Source: Thalassospira sp. HF15 (GTDB taxonomy: Bacteria; Pseudomonadota; Alphaproteobacteria; Rhodospirillales; Thalassospiraceae). From it: a stretch of 64,000 nucleotides of DNA. The position numbers and the translations under genes were made by a program. Shown here piece by piece: positions 17,042-26,017 of this stretch (its first letter is position 1; the number at the start of each line of letters is the position of its first letter). The stretch spans positions 248,001 through 312,000 of the forward strand of contig NZ_JAAVKI010000003.1 of NCBI RefSeq assembly GCF_011806525.1. The letters run 5' to 3'. The notes under the pieces were generated by a model. The model made no database searches. It saw nothing but the letters and a program-made list of their open reading frames with translations, and was not told the origin of the DNA.

Positions 17042-18208
17042 CTAAGATGCTATCGCATCAACAATTGGCATCAGATCCCGCCACAAATCATCGGGGTCTT
17101 CCAAACCAATACTGATCCGCAAGATCATATTGGTGTTGCCGGGCCATGGGAACGTTCTATCTGTGGCGACCGACATCGGTGCCAACAAACTATGCGTGCC
17201 CCCCCAAGATGCCCCAATCGAAAAGGTTTTGGCACAATCAATAGCCGCTGTCACCGCTGATAGCTTGTCGTCGGGAATGACAATGCTGAACACACCACTG
17301 GCCCCTGAAAAGTGACGTCTCCAAAGTGTGTGCTCCGGGTTACTCGCCAAAGCAGGATGCAACACCAGATCAGGCGATATCCGATCACACATCATCTGGG
17401 CGAACTCAAGGGCGATTTTTTCCGAATGACGCAATCTTAGTGGCATGGTTTGAAGACCGCGCAAGACAAGTGCGCAATCATCAGGCGACACACCAAGCCC
17501 CATCATGCTCATCATTGACTTCAATGACAGAAACCAATCGCGCGTGCGCACAGAAACCGATCCCATCAAAACGTCAGAATGCCCGCCCGGATACTTGGTC
17601 AGGGCTTCGACCACAAAATCCACACCAACCGAAACCGGCTTGAAGTTAAGCGGTGTCGCCCAGGTATTGTCACAACCGACCAAGACGTCTCGGCCATGAG
17701 CCTTGGCAACCAGGGCTGAAACATCGGTCATTTCCATCGTGGTCGAACCGGGTGTTTCGACCCAGATCAGGCGCACGGTTTTGTCAAACAACAGCGCTAT
17801 TTCATCAGTGGATGCCGACGGGTTGTAAACACGGTGATGCATGCCCCGTGGTGTCAGGAAATTTTCACAGAAAGATCGAACTGGTGGATAGGCACAATCA
17901 GGAATCAGGACCGTATCACCGGGTTTTAAAACAGACACGAAAACCAACATGATTGCGGCCTGCCCGGATGGCAGCAACAATGTTCCCTCTGCGGTTTGGA
18001 GTTCATTGATCGCGGCCTGCAACTTTCGCGTGGTCGGGGTACCACTAAGCCCGTAGGTATAGCCATCTGCTCCGCGCTCTGCCCGATTGGCGTAGGCAGC
18101 GCTGTTTGGAAACACGATGGTTGATGCACGATGGACGGATGCAGCCAGACTAGCATAGCCTTCTTCGCTGATTTCCGGAGCCCGAACACAGGTTGTTGTA
18201 TCACTCAT
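17042..18208 (-). CDS. metC: Cystathionine beta-lyase
   Basis: This 388-residue PLP enzyme of the Cys/Met metabolism family should cleave cystathionine to homocysteine, pyruvate and ammonia in methionine synthesis. The PLP lysine lies in ALTKYPGGHSDVLMGSV. Upstream are the conserved YTYGLSGTPTTRKLQ tyrosine/arginine segment and the WVETPGSTTMEMTDV and GCDNTWATPL motifs. The open frame extends to 18244, but the ATG at 18208 follows GAAAGGCT and begins MSDTTTC. GGHSDVLMG, rather than the GGHSD(V/A)xxG of gamma-synthases, supports a beta-lyase; related lyases cannot be fully excluded. Confidence 0.86.
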   Translation of the reverse strand: MSDTTTCVRAPEISEEGYASLAASVHRASTIVFPNSAAYANRAERGADGYTYGLSGTPTTRKLQAAINELQTAEGTLLLPSGQAAIMLVFVSVLKPGDTVLIPDCAYPPVRSFCENFLTPRGMHHRVYNPSASTDEIALLFDKTVRLIWVETPGSTTMEMTDVSALVAKAHGRDVLVGCDNTWATPLNFKPVSVGVDFVVEALTKYPGGHSDVLMGSVSVRTRDWFLSLKSMMSMMGLGVSPDDCALVLRGLQTMPLRLRHSEKIALEFAQMMCDRISPDLVLHPALASNPEHTLWRRHFSGASGVFSIVIPDDKLSAVTAAIDCAKTFSIGASWGGTHSLLAPMSVATDRTFPWPGNTNMILRISIGLEDPDDLWRDLMPIVDAIAS

Positions 18209-18250
18209 TCGGCGAGCCTTTCTTTGATTATCAAGCTTACCCAAACAGTT

Positions 18251-18268
18251 GTTACCTGTAACTGTAAC
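18251..18268. promoter_or_regulatory. Dyad plus tandem hexamer upstream of metC
   Basis: GTTAC-CT-GTAAC is a perfect inverted repeat, and its right arm is part of two tandem TGTAAC copies (18257-18268). It lies about 45 bases before the metC start codon, a good place for a regulator of this gene. Confidence 0.35.
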
Positions 18269-18355
18269 TGCAAACGCCGAACAGTCTCTTACATTTTCTC
18301 GAATACTGGTCGGGATAACTTTCGAGGATCAGTGACCGATCTTGTTAATCCAACA

Positions 18356-18394
18356 TTGCAAAAAGAAATGCCGCCGGTCGAAACCGGACGGCAT
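18356..18394 (-). terminator. Intrinsic terminator of the transporter/ligase operon
   Basis: On the minus strand ATGCCG-T-CCGGT pairs with ACCGG-CGGCAT around TTCG, leaving one bulged base, and TTTCTTTTTG follows. It lies 44 bases after the stop codon of the PaaK-like gene, the last gene of the operon. Confidence 0.8.
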
Positions 18395-18437
18395 CAAGTT
18401 TCCCGAGCGGGAATAAAGTTCAAATCAGATAACGCAC

Positions 18438-19670
18438 TCAACCATGATCACGTTGGTCATCAATTACCTTGCCGTCATTGGGCAGGCTGCCGATTTCCGC
18501 GGCAAGCACCTGCCCACGCAGCTTGCAAACACTTGCCAAGGTTTCCGCAATAGCTTCAGTCTGGCTGGCCTCAATCCCTTCGCAGGTCAGGGTCATGACG
18601 TCATTGTCGTTTTCACGCGTTACGACGAGGCGCGCCTTGGCGATACCGTCATGGCGTTTGACGATCTCTGCAATCTGTTGGGGATGGACAAACATGCCCT
18701 TGATCTTGGTGGTCTGATCGGCACGCCCCATCCATCCCTTGATGCGATGATTGGTCCGCCCGCACGGGCTTTGACCGGTTGCAATGGCCGACATATCGCC
18801 GGTGGCAAAGCGGATCAGGGGATAATCCATGTTCAGGGTGGTCACGACAACTTCGCCCACCTCGCCATCGGCAACCGGTTCCCCGGTGCCCGGACGGACG
18901 ATTTCAAGAATGATGTCTTCGGCAACAATCATCCCGTCCTTGGCATCGCTTTCATAGGCAATCAGGCCAAGGTCGGCAGTCGCGTAACATTGCAGCATGT
19001 CAATATCGCGTTCGGCAAACCATGACCGCAGTGTTTCCGGCAGGGGTTCGCCTGAAACCAGTGCCCGCTTGATCGAAGAGATATCAGCGCCCAGTTCCTC
19101 GGCCTTTTCGATCAGGATTTTCAGGAAGGATGGCGTACCGCTATACCCGGCGGGTTTCAAATCACTGATCGCTTTGACCTGTGCTTCGCTTTGGCCCACG
19201 CCAGCAGGAACCACAACGCAGCCGCACGCACGCGCGCCGCTGTCAAAAATGAACCCGCCCGGTGTCAGGTGATAGGACAGGCAGTTATGAACGATATCGC
19301 CCGGACGGAAACCGGCAGCAAAAAATGCACGCCCCATCCGCCACCAGTCATCCCCCTTGCCCTGCGGGTCATAAATTGGACCGGGGCTTTGGAACAGGCG
19401 TGCCACCGCCGGAACCGGCGTTGCATTCAGTCCCGCCAGAGGCGGTTCCTTTGCCTGCGCGGCAATCAGGTCGGATTTGCGGGTCACCGGCAGTTTTGCC
19501 AGTGCTTCACGGGTCGTAATCGTCTGCGGTTCTATATCGGCAAGGACCCGACCATAGGCAGCCGACTGTGATTTGGCATGATGCAAAATACGCGGCAAAG
19601 CTGCCATCAAGCCGGCTTCGCGGCTTTCCGGGGTTCGCGTTTCGCGCTCGTCAAAATAAGTCTTAAGCAT
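18438..19670 (-). CDS. PaaK-like adenylate-forming protein with a degenerate ATP loop
   Basis: This 410-residue protein belongs to the phenylacetate-CoA-ligase-like branch of adenylate-forming enzymes. Middle and C-terminal hallmarks are present: YSGTPSFLKILIEKA, CYATADLGLIAYE in place of the usual ETE-type aromatic box, IRFATGDMSAI, and the hinge GWMGRADQTTKIKGMFVHPQQI. However, where PaaK has the phosphate loop SSGTTGxPT, this protein reads FQSPGPIYDPQG, so ATP binding may be changed or lost. It is the last gene of an ABC-transporter operon that also encodes an intact acyl-CoA ligase. The ATG at 19670 is preferred over a TTG one codon earlier. Confidence 0.75.
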   Translation of the reverse strand: MLKTYFDERETRTPESREAGLMAALPRILHHAKSQSAAYGRVLADIEPQTITTREALAKLPVTRKSDLIAAQAKEPPLAGLNATPVPAVARLFQSPGPIYDPQGKGDDWWRMGRAFFAAGFRPGDIVHNCLSYHLTPGGFIFDSGARACGCVVVPAGVGQSEAQVKAISDLKPAGYSGTPSFLKILIEKAEELGADISSIKRALVSGEPLPETLRSWFAERDIDMLQCYATADLGLIAYESDAKDGMIVAEDIILEIVRPGTGEPVADGEVGEVVVTTLNMDYPLIRFATGDMSAIATGQSPCGRTNHRIKGWMGRADQTTKIKGMFVHPQQIAEIVKRHDGIAKARLVVTRENDNDVMTLTCEGIEASQTEAIAETLASVCKLRGQVLAAEIGSLPNDGKVIDDQRDHG

Positions 19671-19731
19671 CAAACCTGTCTTTCATTCAAAGGCGCCAAC
19701 CACACGCATTGCTGCAATTGGCGCATTCATC

Positions 19732-20553
19732 CTACAGCCAACGTTTACGGCGCTTGTAGGACTTGATGTTCTTGAAGCTTTTGCGCTCTTCAGAACCGCC
19801 ACCAAGATAGAACTCCTTGACGTCCTCGTTATTGAGAAGCTCGTCACGGGTACCATCAAGAACAACCTTACCGCTTTCCATGATGTAACCATAGTCGGCA
19901 ACTTTAAGCGCAAAGTTGGCGTTCTGTTCAACGATGAGCATGGTGATGCCCTGTTCGCGATTGATCTTTTCAATGATCCCGAACACTTCCTTGACCAGAA
20001 GCGGCGACAGGCCCATCGACGGTTCATCCAGCAGGATCATCTTGGGCCGCGCCATCAATGCACGGCCGATGGCCAGCATCTGCTGTTCCCCACCCGAAAG
20101 GTACCCGGCAAGACCGGTGCGTTCCTTAAGCCGCGGGAAATATTCAAAGACCATTTCGATATCGTCTTTGACCTTGTTGTCCTTGCGCGTATAGGCACCA
20201 AGACGCAGGTTTTCGATAGAGGTCATATCCTCGATAATCCGGCGACCTTCCATGACCTGAAACAGGCCAGAGCGCACGATATCCTCGGGATTGCCATTGG
20301 CAATCTGGTTGCCCATGAAATTGATGTCGCCGCGGGTGACTTCACCGTCTTCGGTTTTCAGCAAACCCGAAATCGCTTTTAGCGTCGTGGATTTACCAGC
20401 CCCGTTTGGCCCCAGAAGAGTGACGATCTTGCCTTGCGGAACTTCAAGTGAAACCCCGCGCAAGACAAGGATCACCTCGTCATAGACGACTTCGATGTTA
20501 TTGACCGAAAGCATTGGTTCGGCGGTTTCCATTTTGCGGGCCGGCTCTGCCAT
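19732..20553 (-). CDS. livF: LivF-type ABC transporter ATPase
   Basis: This 273-residue ATPase has the Walker A motif GPNGAGKST (about residues 49-57), a Q-loop at FQVMEGRRI, the signature LSGGEQQ, Walker B MILLDEP and the H-loop position at IVEQNA (Gln-Asn instead of His, as is usual in LivF). It would power the livH-livM permease together with LivG. An unusual feature is the basic tail of about 15 residues (KSFKNIKSYKRRKRWL) beyond the normal LivF end. LivG in this operon ends instead in an acidic run. It follows the binding-protein gene after a 116-base gap with a strong hairpin. Confidence 0.9.
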   Translation of the reverse strand: MAEPARKMETAEPMLSVNNIEVVYDEVILVLRGVSLEVPQGKIVTLLGPNGAGKSTTLKAISGLLKTEDGEVTRGDINFMGNQIANGNPEDIVRSGLFQVMEGRRIIEDMTSIENLRLGAYTRKDNKVKDDIEMVFEYFPRLKERTGLAGYLSGGEQQMLAIGRALMARPKMILLDEPSMGLSPLLVKEVFGIIEKINREQGITMLIVEQNANFALKVADYGYIMESGKVVLDGTRDELLNNEDVKEFYLGGGSEERKSFKNIKSYKRRKRWL

Positions 20554-20593
20554 GGTGTCCCTTTCGAATTATCACCTGCTGATCTCCAGCTGC

Positions 20594-20631
20594 CGGAGAC
20601 AGGACATCTTGCGTCTTATGTCCTGGCTCCG
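20594..20631 (-). other. Stem-loop between the binding-protein gene and livF
   Basis: CGGAG-(2)-AGGACAT pairs with ATGTCCT-(2)-CTCCG around a ten-base loop: twelve pairs with one symmetric internal loop. No T run follows on the minus strand. The position, just after a periplasmic binding protein gene, matches stabilising 3' hairpins known in other transporter operons. Confidence 0.55.
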
Positions 20632-20669
20632 AACAGTCTGGGAGACATTCGTCTGTCGTAACGTCGCTC

Positions 20670-21914
20670 TTAGTAACCGAGCCAGTCGTCACGACGCGGC
20701 AGGGTAACGGTCGTTACTTTTTCGACCGTTGCTTCGCCACCTTTGGCGCTGCCGTTATATATGTTGACGGTGTTGATGCCGCGATGGTCTTCGGCGGTCC
20801 AGGTCGCTTCCATGCAAACACCTTCAAGACCTTTCGGAACCCAATTTTCACGGGCATACATGCCAGCCTTGATGTTTTCGCCAGTGATGCCACCGTTTGC
20901 CTTTGCCCATTCCATGGCTTCTTTCATGTAATAGGCCGAGCAAATGCCGCGGATATAGTGATGGGTGCGGAACTCTTCGCCGGAGCTGTCCGACATTTTC
21001 GAGATTTCACGCACCAGATCCATGCCCGGAACACCTTCGTCGGTCCAGAAGCTGGTCATGGCCGGGAAGACGTAGTTTTCAACATCACCGATGGTTTTAA
21101 GCGTCTCGTAGTCACCTGCCCAGATGTTGGCCAGCCATTTCGGAGTTGCGCCAACCGTGTCACAGGATTTGACCAAGGACACCACTGATGGACCAAGGTT
21201 GCCAAGATAACCGTAATTGGTCCCGGCTTCTTTCAGCGTCAGGCACTGTGCCTTGAAGTCGCCCGGTTTCATGGAAACAACCACCGGTGCGGTCACTTCA
21301 AAACCAAGCTCGTTCGCATATTCAGCACACGCTTCTTTCGGAGCGTTCGGATAGGGGTGGTTGTCCCCGATATGCGAGAAGATCGGCTTGCCCGAACCAC
21401 CGGACTGTTTCCAATCCTCGGCCGCCCACTGAACCAATGCACGGCAGGCATCGGAATAAGACGCACCATAGAAGAAGTTGTACGGTGCCGGTTTGGCGGT
21501 TTTCGGGTTCTTGCCGGTCGGGTCGGTCAAATGACCGGAATAGGATGCGGAATAGACCGGGACCTTGTCCTTGGCGACAAAGCTGATCAGGGCTTCGGTA
21601 TCGCCCGTACCCCAACCCTGCATGGCAACCATTTCATTGCGCGAACGCCATTTCTTGTAGTTCGCAATCGCCTGCGGAACCTTGTAGGCGTAGTCGATGG
21701 ATTCAGAATCCAGAACCGTGCCATCAATCCCGCCATGGGTGTTGATATAAAACAGCGCATCGCGCACACCATCAGCATAAAACTTGCCGATAAAGCCGGT
21801 CGGGCCGGTGATATCCATCAGATGACCGACAAATACCATATCGTCATCTGCCTGGGCTGCCGAGAATGACAGTCCGGTTGCAACCATCGCGGTTGCAGCA
21901 ATAAGTTTCTTCAT
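20670..21914 (-). CDS. Periplasmic substrate-binding protein of a LivK-like ABC transporter
   Basis: This 414-residue precursor begins with a typical Sec signal peptide (MKKLIAATAMVATGLSFSAAQA, cleavage after AQA at about residue 22). The mature part has the type I periplasmic-binding fold of Leu/Ile/Val-type receptors, starting with FVGHLMDITGPTGFIGKFYADGVRDAL. It is longer than LivJ/LivK (about 345 mature residues), like the subfamily that binds amides, aromatic acids or other organic acids. I chose ATG 21914, with GGGAGAC in front, over upstream starts. The ligand is unknown; two CoA-ligase-like proteins in the same operon suggest a carboxylic acid. Confidence 0.87.
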   Translation of the reverse strand: MKKLIAATAMVATGLSFSAAQADDDMVFVGHLMDITGPTGFIGKFYADGVRDALFYINTHGGIDGTVLDSESIDYAYKVPQAIANYKKWRSRNEMVAMQGWGTGDTEALISFVAKDKVPVYSASYSGHLTDPTGKNPKTAKPAPYNFFYGASYSDACRALVQWAAEDWKQSGGSGKPIFSHIGDNHPYPNAPKEACAEYANELGFEVTAPVVVSMKPGDFKAQCLTLKEAGTNYGYLGNLGPSVVSLVKSCDTVGATPKWLANIWAGDYETLKTIGDVENYVFPAMTSFWTDEGVPGMDLVREISKMSDSSGEEFRTHHYIRGICSAYYMKEAMEWAKANGGITGENIKAGMYARENWVPKGLEGVCMEATWTAEDHRGINTVNIYNGSAKGGEATVEKVTTVTLPRRDDWLGY

Positions 21915-21973
21915 AACGACGTCTCCCTTGGACGTTTTCATCAAAGATAGCCTCCCGGTCGCCCCGTTTTGTC

Positions 21974-22006
21974 CCCGGCCCTTTTGTTTTTTATAAGCGG
22001 GCCGGG
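21974..22006 (-). other. GC-rich hairpin between livM and the binding-protein gene
   Basis: CCCGGCCC and GGGCCGGG pair perfectly around a 17-base A/T-rich loop, 60 bases before the binding-protein start codon. It could partly stop transcription, or mark a processing point that separates the permease part of the mRNA from the binding-protein part. Confidence 0.45.
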
Positions 22007-22019
22007 TTCGGGGTTTTGA

Positions 22020-23093
22020 TCAGTACGAGAAGGGATAAAGCTTCCAGTACGCCCTGATCTGTTGCCAGCGATGAGCAAGCCCATCCGGTTCAAAGATCAG
22101 GAAAAGGATGATGGCCAGACCAATTGCCATCTCCTTGATATAAGCCAGACCATCGGTCACAGCCGTTGAGCTGGCCCATTCAAATACGCTGAGTGCACTG
22201 ACACCGCTTTCCATGACTTCCGGCAACAGCACCATAAACACGGTACCCATCAGTGTGCCTTTGACCGAACCCAGACCACCGATAATGATCATGCCCAGGA
22301 ACTGGATCGACAGCAGAATGGTGAAGCCCTCGGCCGAGACAAAGCCCAGATAATGGCCATACATCGCCCCGCCGACACCGGCATAGAAAGACGAGATTGC
22401 AAAGCTCATCAGACGATATTTCGTGAGGTTAATCCCCATGATTTCAGCCGACAGGTAATGGTCACGGACCGCAACAAAGGCACGACCGTCACGGGTTCGC
22501 ATCAGGTTGGTACCCAGCAGATACATCACCACCAGGAAGAACAACGCGACATAGAAGAAGCTGAAATCGTCATAGATTTCATAACCAAACACATTGATCG
22601 GATTGGCCGCCGCCCCATAGGAACCGCCAGTAAACCATTCAGCACGGGCAAAGAAGTCTTCAAGAATGAACTGCGCGGCCAAGGTGGCAATCGCCAGATA
22701 AAGCCCCTTGATGCGGGCGGCTGGCAACCCGAACAGCATGCCGACAGCCGCCGTCATCAGACCGGCCAGCGGGATCGACAGCAGGACGGGAATGCCCGTT
22801 GTGTTGTTTATCCAGGCCGATGCAAAGGCGCCAAAACCAAAGAAGGCAGCATGACCGAGTGAAATCTGTCCGGTGAAGCCAACCAGAATGTTCAGACCAA
22901 GGGCCGCAATCGCGAAATACGAAATCTGAATGAACAGGTTGACGTAATAGCCATCCAGAACAAACGGGATCATGGCAACGGCAAAGATGCCAAGGATCGC
23001 GGCATTGCGGATATAGGTCGTATCAAAGATGCGGGTATCCTGCCGATAGGTGGTTCGGAAGTCACCGCAAGGACGTAGCGAAAATCCAGCCAT
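22020..23093 (-). CDS. livM: LivM-type ABC transporter permease
   Basis: This 357-residue inner-membrane protein has about ten hydrophobic segments. The LivM hallmarks are ALGLNILVGFTGQISLGHAAFFGFGAFASAW near residue 85 and the coupling-helix region around GRAFVAVRDHYLSAEIMGINLTKYRLMSFAISSFYAGVGGAMYGHYLG, where it contacts an ATPase. It should pair with LivH to form the translocation path. It follows livH after 18 bases. The N-terminal 25 residues are hydrophilic and somewhat long for the family. Confidence 0.92.
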   Translation of the reverse strand: MAGFSLRPCGDFRTTYRQDTRIFDTTYIRNAAILGIFAVAMIPFVLDGYYVNLFIQISYFAIAALGLNILVGFTGQISLGHAAFFGFGAFASAWINNTTGIPVLLSIPLAGLMTAAVGMLFGLPAARIKGLYLAIATLAAQFILEDFFARAEWFTGGSYGAAANPINVFGYEIYDDFSFFYVALFFLVVMYLLGTNLMRTRDGRAFVAVRDHYLSAEIMGINLTKYRLMSFAISSFYAGVGGAMYGHYLGFVSAEGFTILLSIQFLGMIIIGGLGSVKGTLMGTVFMVLLPEVMESGVSALSVFEWASSTAVTDGLAYIKEMAIGLAIILFLIFEPDGLAHRWQQIRAYWKLYPFSY

Positions 23094-23111
23094 AGTACTT
23101 TTCCTCGTCCC

Positions 23112-24005
23112 TTAGATACGTTCGATGTCTTTGGTGCCAAACAGGCCGTATGGCTTGATGCACAGGATAATGATCAGCACGTAGAACGGCGCGATCGAGA
23201 ACAGGTTGCCCCAGTGCAGATACTGTCCGTCAACGAACTCTGCGGTGTTTTCCAGAAGGCCAATGATCACGCCACCGACAATCGCCCCGACGATGGAATC
23301 AAGCCCGCCAAGGATCACTGCCGGGAACACCTTGATCCCGATGACCGAAAGTGCGGAAGACACGCCATTGACCATGCCGATCACGATCCCGGCGACCCCC
23401 GATACAAGGGCCGAGATTGCCCATGACATCGCGAACACGGTTTTGACAGAGATACCAAGGCTTTGTGCAACCTGCTGATCAAAGGCCGTTGCCCGCATCG
23501 CAAGGCCAAGCTTGGAATATTTAAAGAACCAGTAGAACCCGGCCATGATGAACAACGAGATCACGAAACTCATGATATAGGCCGTCTCGATCTGCATTCC
23601 GAGCACGTTCAAAGAACGGGTTTCAAACACCTGCGGGTAAGTCGCGGTGGTTGCCCCGAAGATCCATTTGGTCGCCGCCTGGAAAAAGATTGAAAGCCCG
23701 ATGGTCACCATGATGACCGAAATGATCGGCTCACCAATCATCGGCCGCAAAACGACCATCTGAAGAACGATGCCAAACGCCATCATGAACAGCAGCGTAA
23801 ACAGGAAACCGAGCCAGAAGGGCATACTCATTTCCACAAGGAACGCATAGCATACCCATGCCCCGATCAGCAGGAACTCACCCTGGGCAAAGTTGACGAT
23901 CTGGGTCGATTTGTAGATCAGAACAAAACACATGGCGACAACGCCATAGAGTGTCCCGACAATCAAACCGTTCAGCAGAAGCTGGAACAGAAGTTCGAAG
24001 TTCAT
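23112..24005 (-). CDS. livH: LivH-type ABC transporter permease
   Basis: This 297-residue membrane protein has about eight helices. The family signatures are LLNGLIVGTLYGVVAMCFVLIYKSTQIVNFAQGEFLLIGAW near the start and the coupling-helix segment GLAMRATAFDQQVAQSLGISVKTVFAMSWAISALVSGVAG. I use the ATG at 24005, which follows AGGGATGG and begins MNFELLFQ; the longer frame to 24050 adds unlikely residues. It lies between the acyl-CoA ligase and livM and should form a heterodimeric permease with LivM. Confidence 0.93.
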   Translation of the reverse strand: MNFELLFQLLLNGLIVGTLYGVVAMCFVLIYKSTQIVNFAQGEFLLIGAWVCYAFLVEMSMPFWLGFLFTLLFMMAFGIVLQMVVLRPMIGEPIISVIMVTIGLSIFFQAATKWIFGATTATYPQVFETRSLNVLGMQIETAYIMSFVISLFIMAGFYWFFKYSKLGLAMRATAFDQQVAQSLGISVKTVFAMSWAISALVSGVAGIVIGMVNGVSSALSVIGIKVFPAVILGGLDSIVGAIVGGVIIGLLENTAEFVDGQYLHWGNLFSIAPFYVLIIILCIKPYGLFGTKDIERI

Positions 24006-24065
24006 GTTGCCATCCCTGTAATGGCGGCCTAGGCCTTTGGCCCGGGCCACAGTTATGCTGCTGCC

Positions 24066-26015
24066 TTATTCGGCGGCTTTCGGGGCCGTCTGTGCGGCCT
24101 TGTTATCATCAAGATCAACGACCTTCACACTCGTCTGGATGCGGGTTTTCGACCCGTCCTGGAAGGTGATCATGGTGTCGATATCAACCTTGTCATTGCC
24201 GGCATAAACCGCATCGATGATGTCAGCGTATTTTTCGGCCACGACGCCACGGCGCACTTTGCGCGTCCGGGTAAGTTCGCCGTCATCGGCATCAAGTTCC
24301 TTGTAAAGCAACAGGAACCGTTTGATCCGCTGGGCTTCCGGAAGTGTTTTGTTCACCTCACGGATTTCCTCGGTAATCATGTCATAGACCTGCGGCTGGG
24401 CTGACAGGTTGGTATAGTTGGTAAAGGCAATCCCGCGCTGCTCCGCCCATTTGGCCATGATCGAATAGCGAATACAGATCATGGTCGACAGGAACGGCAG
24501 GTCCTTGCCAAGAATGACGGCCTCGGCAATGAAGGGCGAGAATTTCAGTTTGTTTTCAATAAACTGCGGCGAATAACGCACCCCGGTGGAGGTTTCCGCC
24601 AGATCCTTCATGCGATCAATCACCACAAGGTGCTTGTTCTCTTCCTTGAAGTACCCGGCATCCCCGGTATGCATCCAGCCATCCCTGACATCCTCGTCAT
24701 AGGCATCCTGATTTTTATAGTATCCGGTAAACATGCCAGACGTGCGGGCAACAATTTCGCCAACCCCGTTTTCGTCGGTGTTGATCACCTTGATTTCGGA
24801 ATTATCAAAGGCAATGCCGACCGTATCGAAATCAATATCGTCCGGCTGATGGATCGTATAGGCGCCACACAGCTCGGTTTGACCATACAGCTGACGCAGC
24901 GGCACACCCATGGCATGAAAGAACTTGAAGGTTTCCGGACCGATTGCCGCACCACCTGTTGCGGCAGATCGCAGATTGGAAAAGCCAAGCCGGTCTTTCA
25001 ACGCACTCATCAGGATCATATCGGCCATCTTGGAATGACCACCGTTATCGAGTGCCGTGCGGGCCAGCGCCATGCCGAAATCATACATCTTCTGTTTGAA
25101 CGGCGTTGAATCCATCATCCGTGCGCGGACATCGGCAGCAATGGTTTCCCAGACACGCGGCGCCAGAAGCACAAAGTTGGGGCCGATTTCGCGCAGGTCG
25201 GCCATCATGGTTTCCTGCTCTTCGACGAAATTGACGATCTGTCGGCTGATCAAGGACTGACCGACGACATAGACCTGCTCCATAATCCAGGGCAGCGGCA
25301 GAACCGAGACATAGTTATCCCCGGGATATTTCGGATCGGCACGCAAATAAGCTGCACAGTGATCAAGGAAATCCAGCGAGTTCAGCATCGCCATTTTCGG
25401 CTTGGATGTTGTCCCCGATGTGGTGCACAGAATGGCGCATTCGTCTCCGCGGGTATCGGCAACCATCTGGTCGTAGATGCCCGGATTCTTTTCTTCGAGT
25501 TCACGACCCAGCTCATAGAGCTTTTCGACATCCATCAAACGCGGGTCGTCATATTTACGCATGCCGCGCGGGTCACAATAGATGATGTGTTCGACTGTCG
25601 GGATATCTTCGCCAAGCTCAAGAAGCTTGTCGCACTGTTCTTCGTCCTCTGCGACCAGAATACGCGCACCGGAATAGGTGATCAGGTAAGCGACTTCTTC
25701 GTGCAGGCTGTCCTGATAAAGGCCAACCGACATGCCGCGCAATGCATGGGCGGCGATTTCGGCCCAAACCCATTCCGGGCGGTTTTCACCGATGATGCCG
25801 ACAACATCACCCGCGCCAAGACCCAGGGCTCGCATGCCAAGCGTCATCCATTTGACGCGGTCGTTGTAATCCTGCCAGGTGAATTCCTGCCAAATGCCAA
25901 ATTCCTTCTCGCGCATAGCGACTTCTTTGGGCCAATTGCGCGCGTTGTAGGCCAGCACTTTCGGGAAGGTATCAAGCGACTGAACGTCGGCATATTCAGG
26001 GATATTGCTGCTCAT
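24066..26015 (-). CDS. AMP-dependent acyl-CoA ligase (long-chain FadD-like)
   Basis: This 649-residue protein is a complete adenylate-forming ligase. The ATP loop reads TTSGTTSKPKMAM (about residues 194-206), the aromatic box YGQTELCGAYT, the hinge-proximal motif GWMHTGDAGYF and the C-terminal IDRMKDL. The N-terminal WQEFTWQDYNDRV and long insertions resemble long-chain fatty acyl-CoA synthetases of the FadD15/FAA1 type. It would convert a carboxylic acid, CoA and ATP to acyl-CoA, AMP and pyrophosphate. Its place between livG and livH, with two bases separating it from livG, suggests it activates the acid that the transporter imports. The actual substrate is not evident. Confidence 0.88.
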   Translation of the reverse strand: MSSNIPEYADVQSLDTFPKVLAYNARNWPKEVAMREKEFGIWQEFTWQDYNDRVKWMTLGMRALGLGAGDVVGIIGENRPEWVWAEIAAHALRGMSVGLYQDSLHEEVAYLITYSGARILVAEDEEQCDKLLELGEDIPTVEHIIYCDPRGMRKYDDPRLMDVEKLYELGRELEEKNPGIYDQMVADTRGDECAILCTTSGTTSKPKMAMLNSLDFLDHCAAYLRADPKYPGDNYVSVLPLPWIMEQVYVVGQSLISRQIVNFVEEQETMMADLREIGPNFVLLAPRVWETIAADVRARMMDSTPFKQKMYDFGMALARTALDNGGHSKMADMILMSALKDRLGFSNLRSAATGGAAIGPETFKFFHAMGVPLRQLYGQTELCGAYTIHQPDDIDFDTVGIAFDNSEIKVINTDENGVGEIVARTSGMFTGYYKNQDAYDEDVRDGWMHTGDAGYFKEENKHLVVIDRMKDLAETSTGVRYSPQFIENKLKFSPFIAEAVILGKDLPFLSTMICIRYSIMAKWAEQRGIAFTNYTNLSAQPQVYDMITEEIREVNKTLPEAQRIKRFLLLYKELDADDGELTRTRKVRRGVVAEKYADIIDAVYAGNDKVDIDTMITFQDGSKTRIQTSVKVVDLDDNKAAQTAPKAAE

Positions 26016-26017
26016 GT

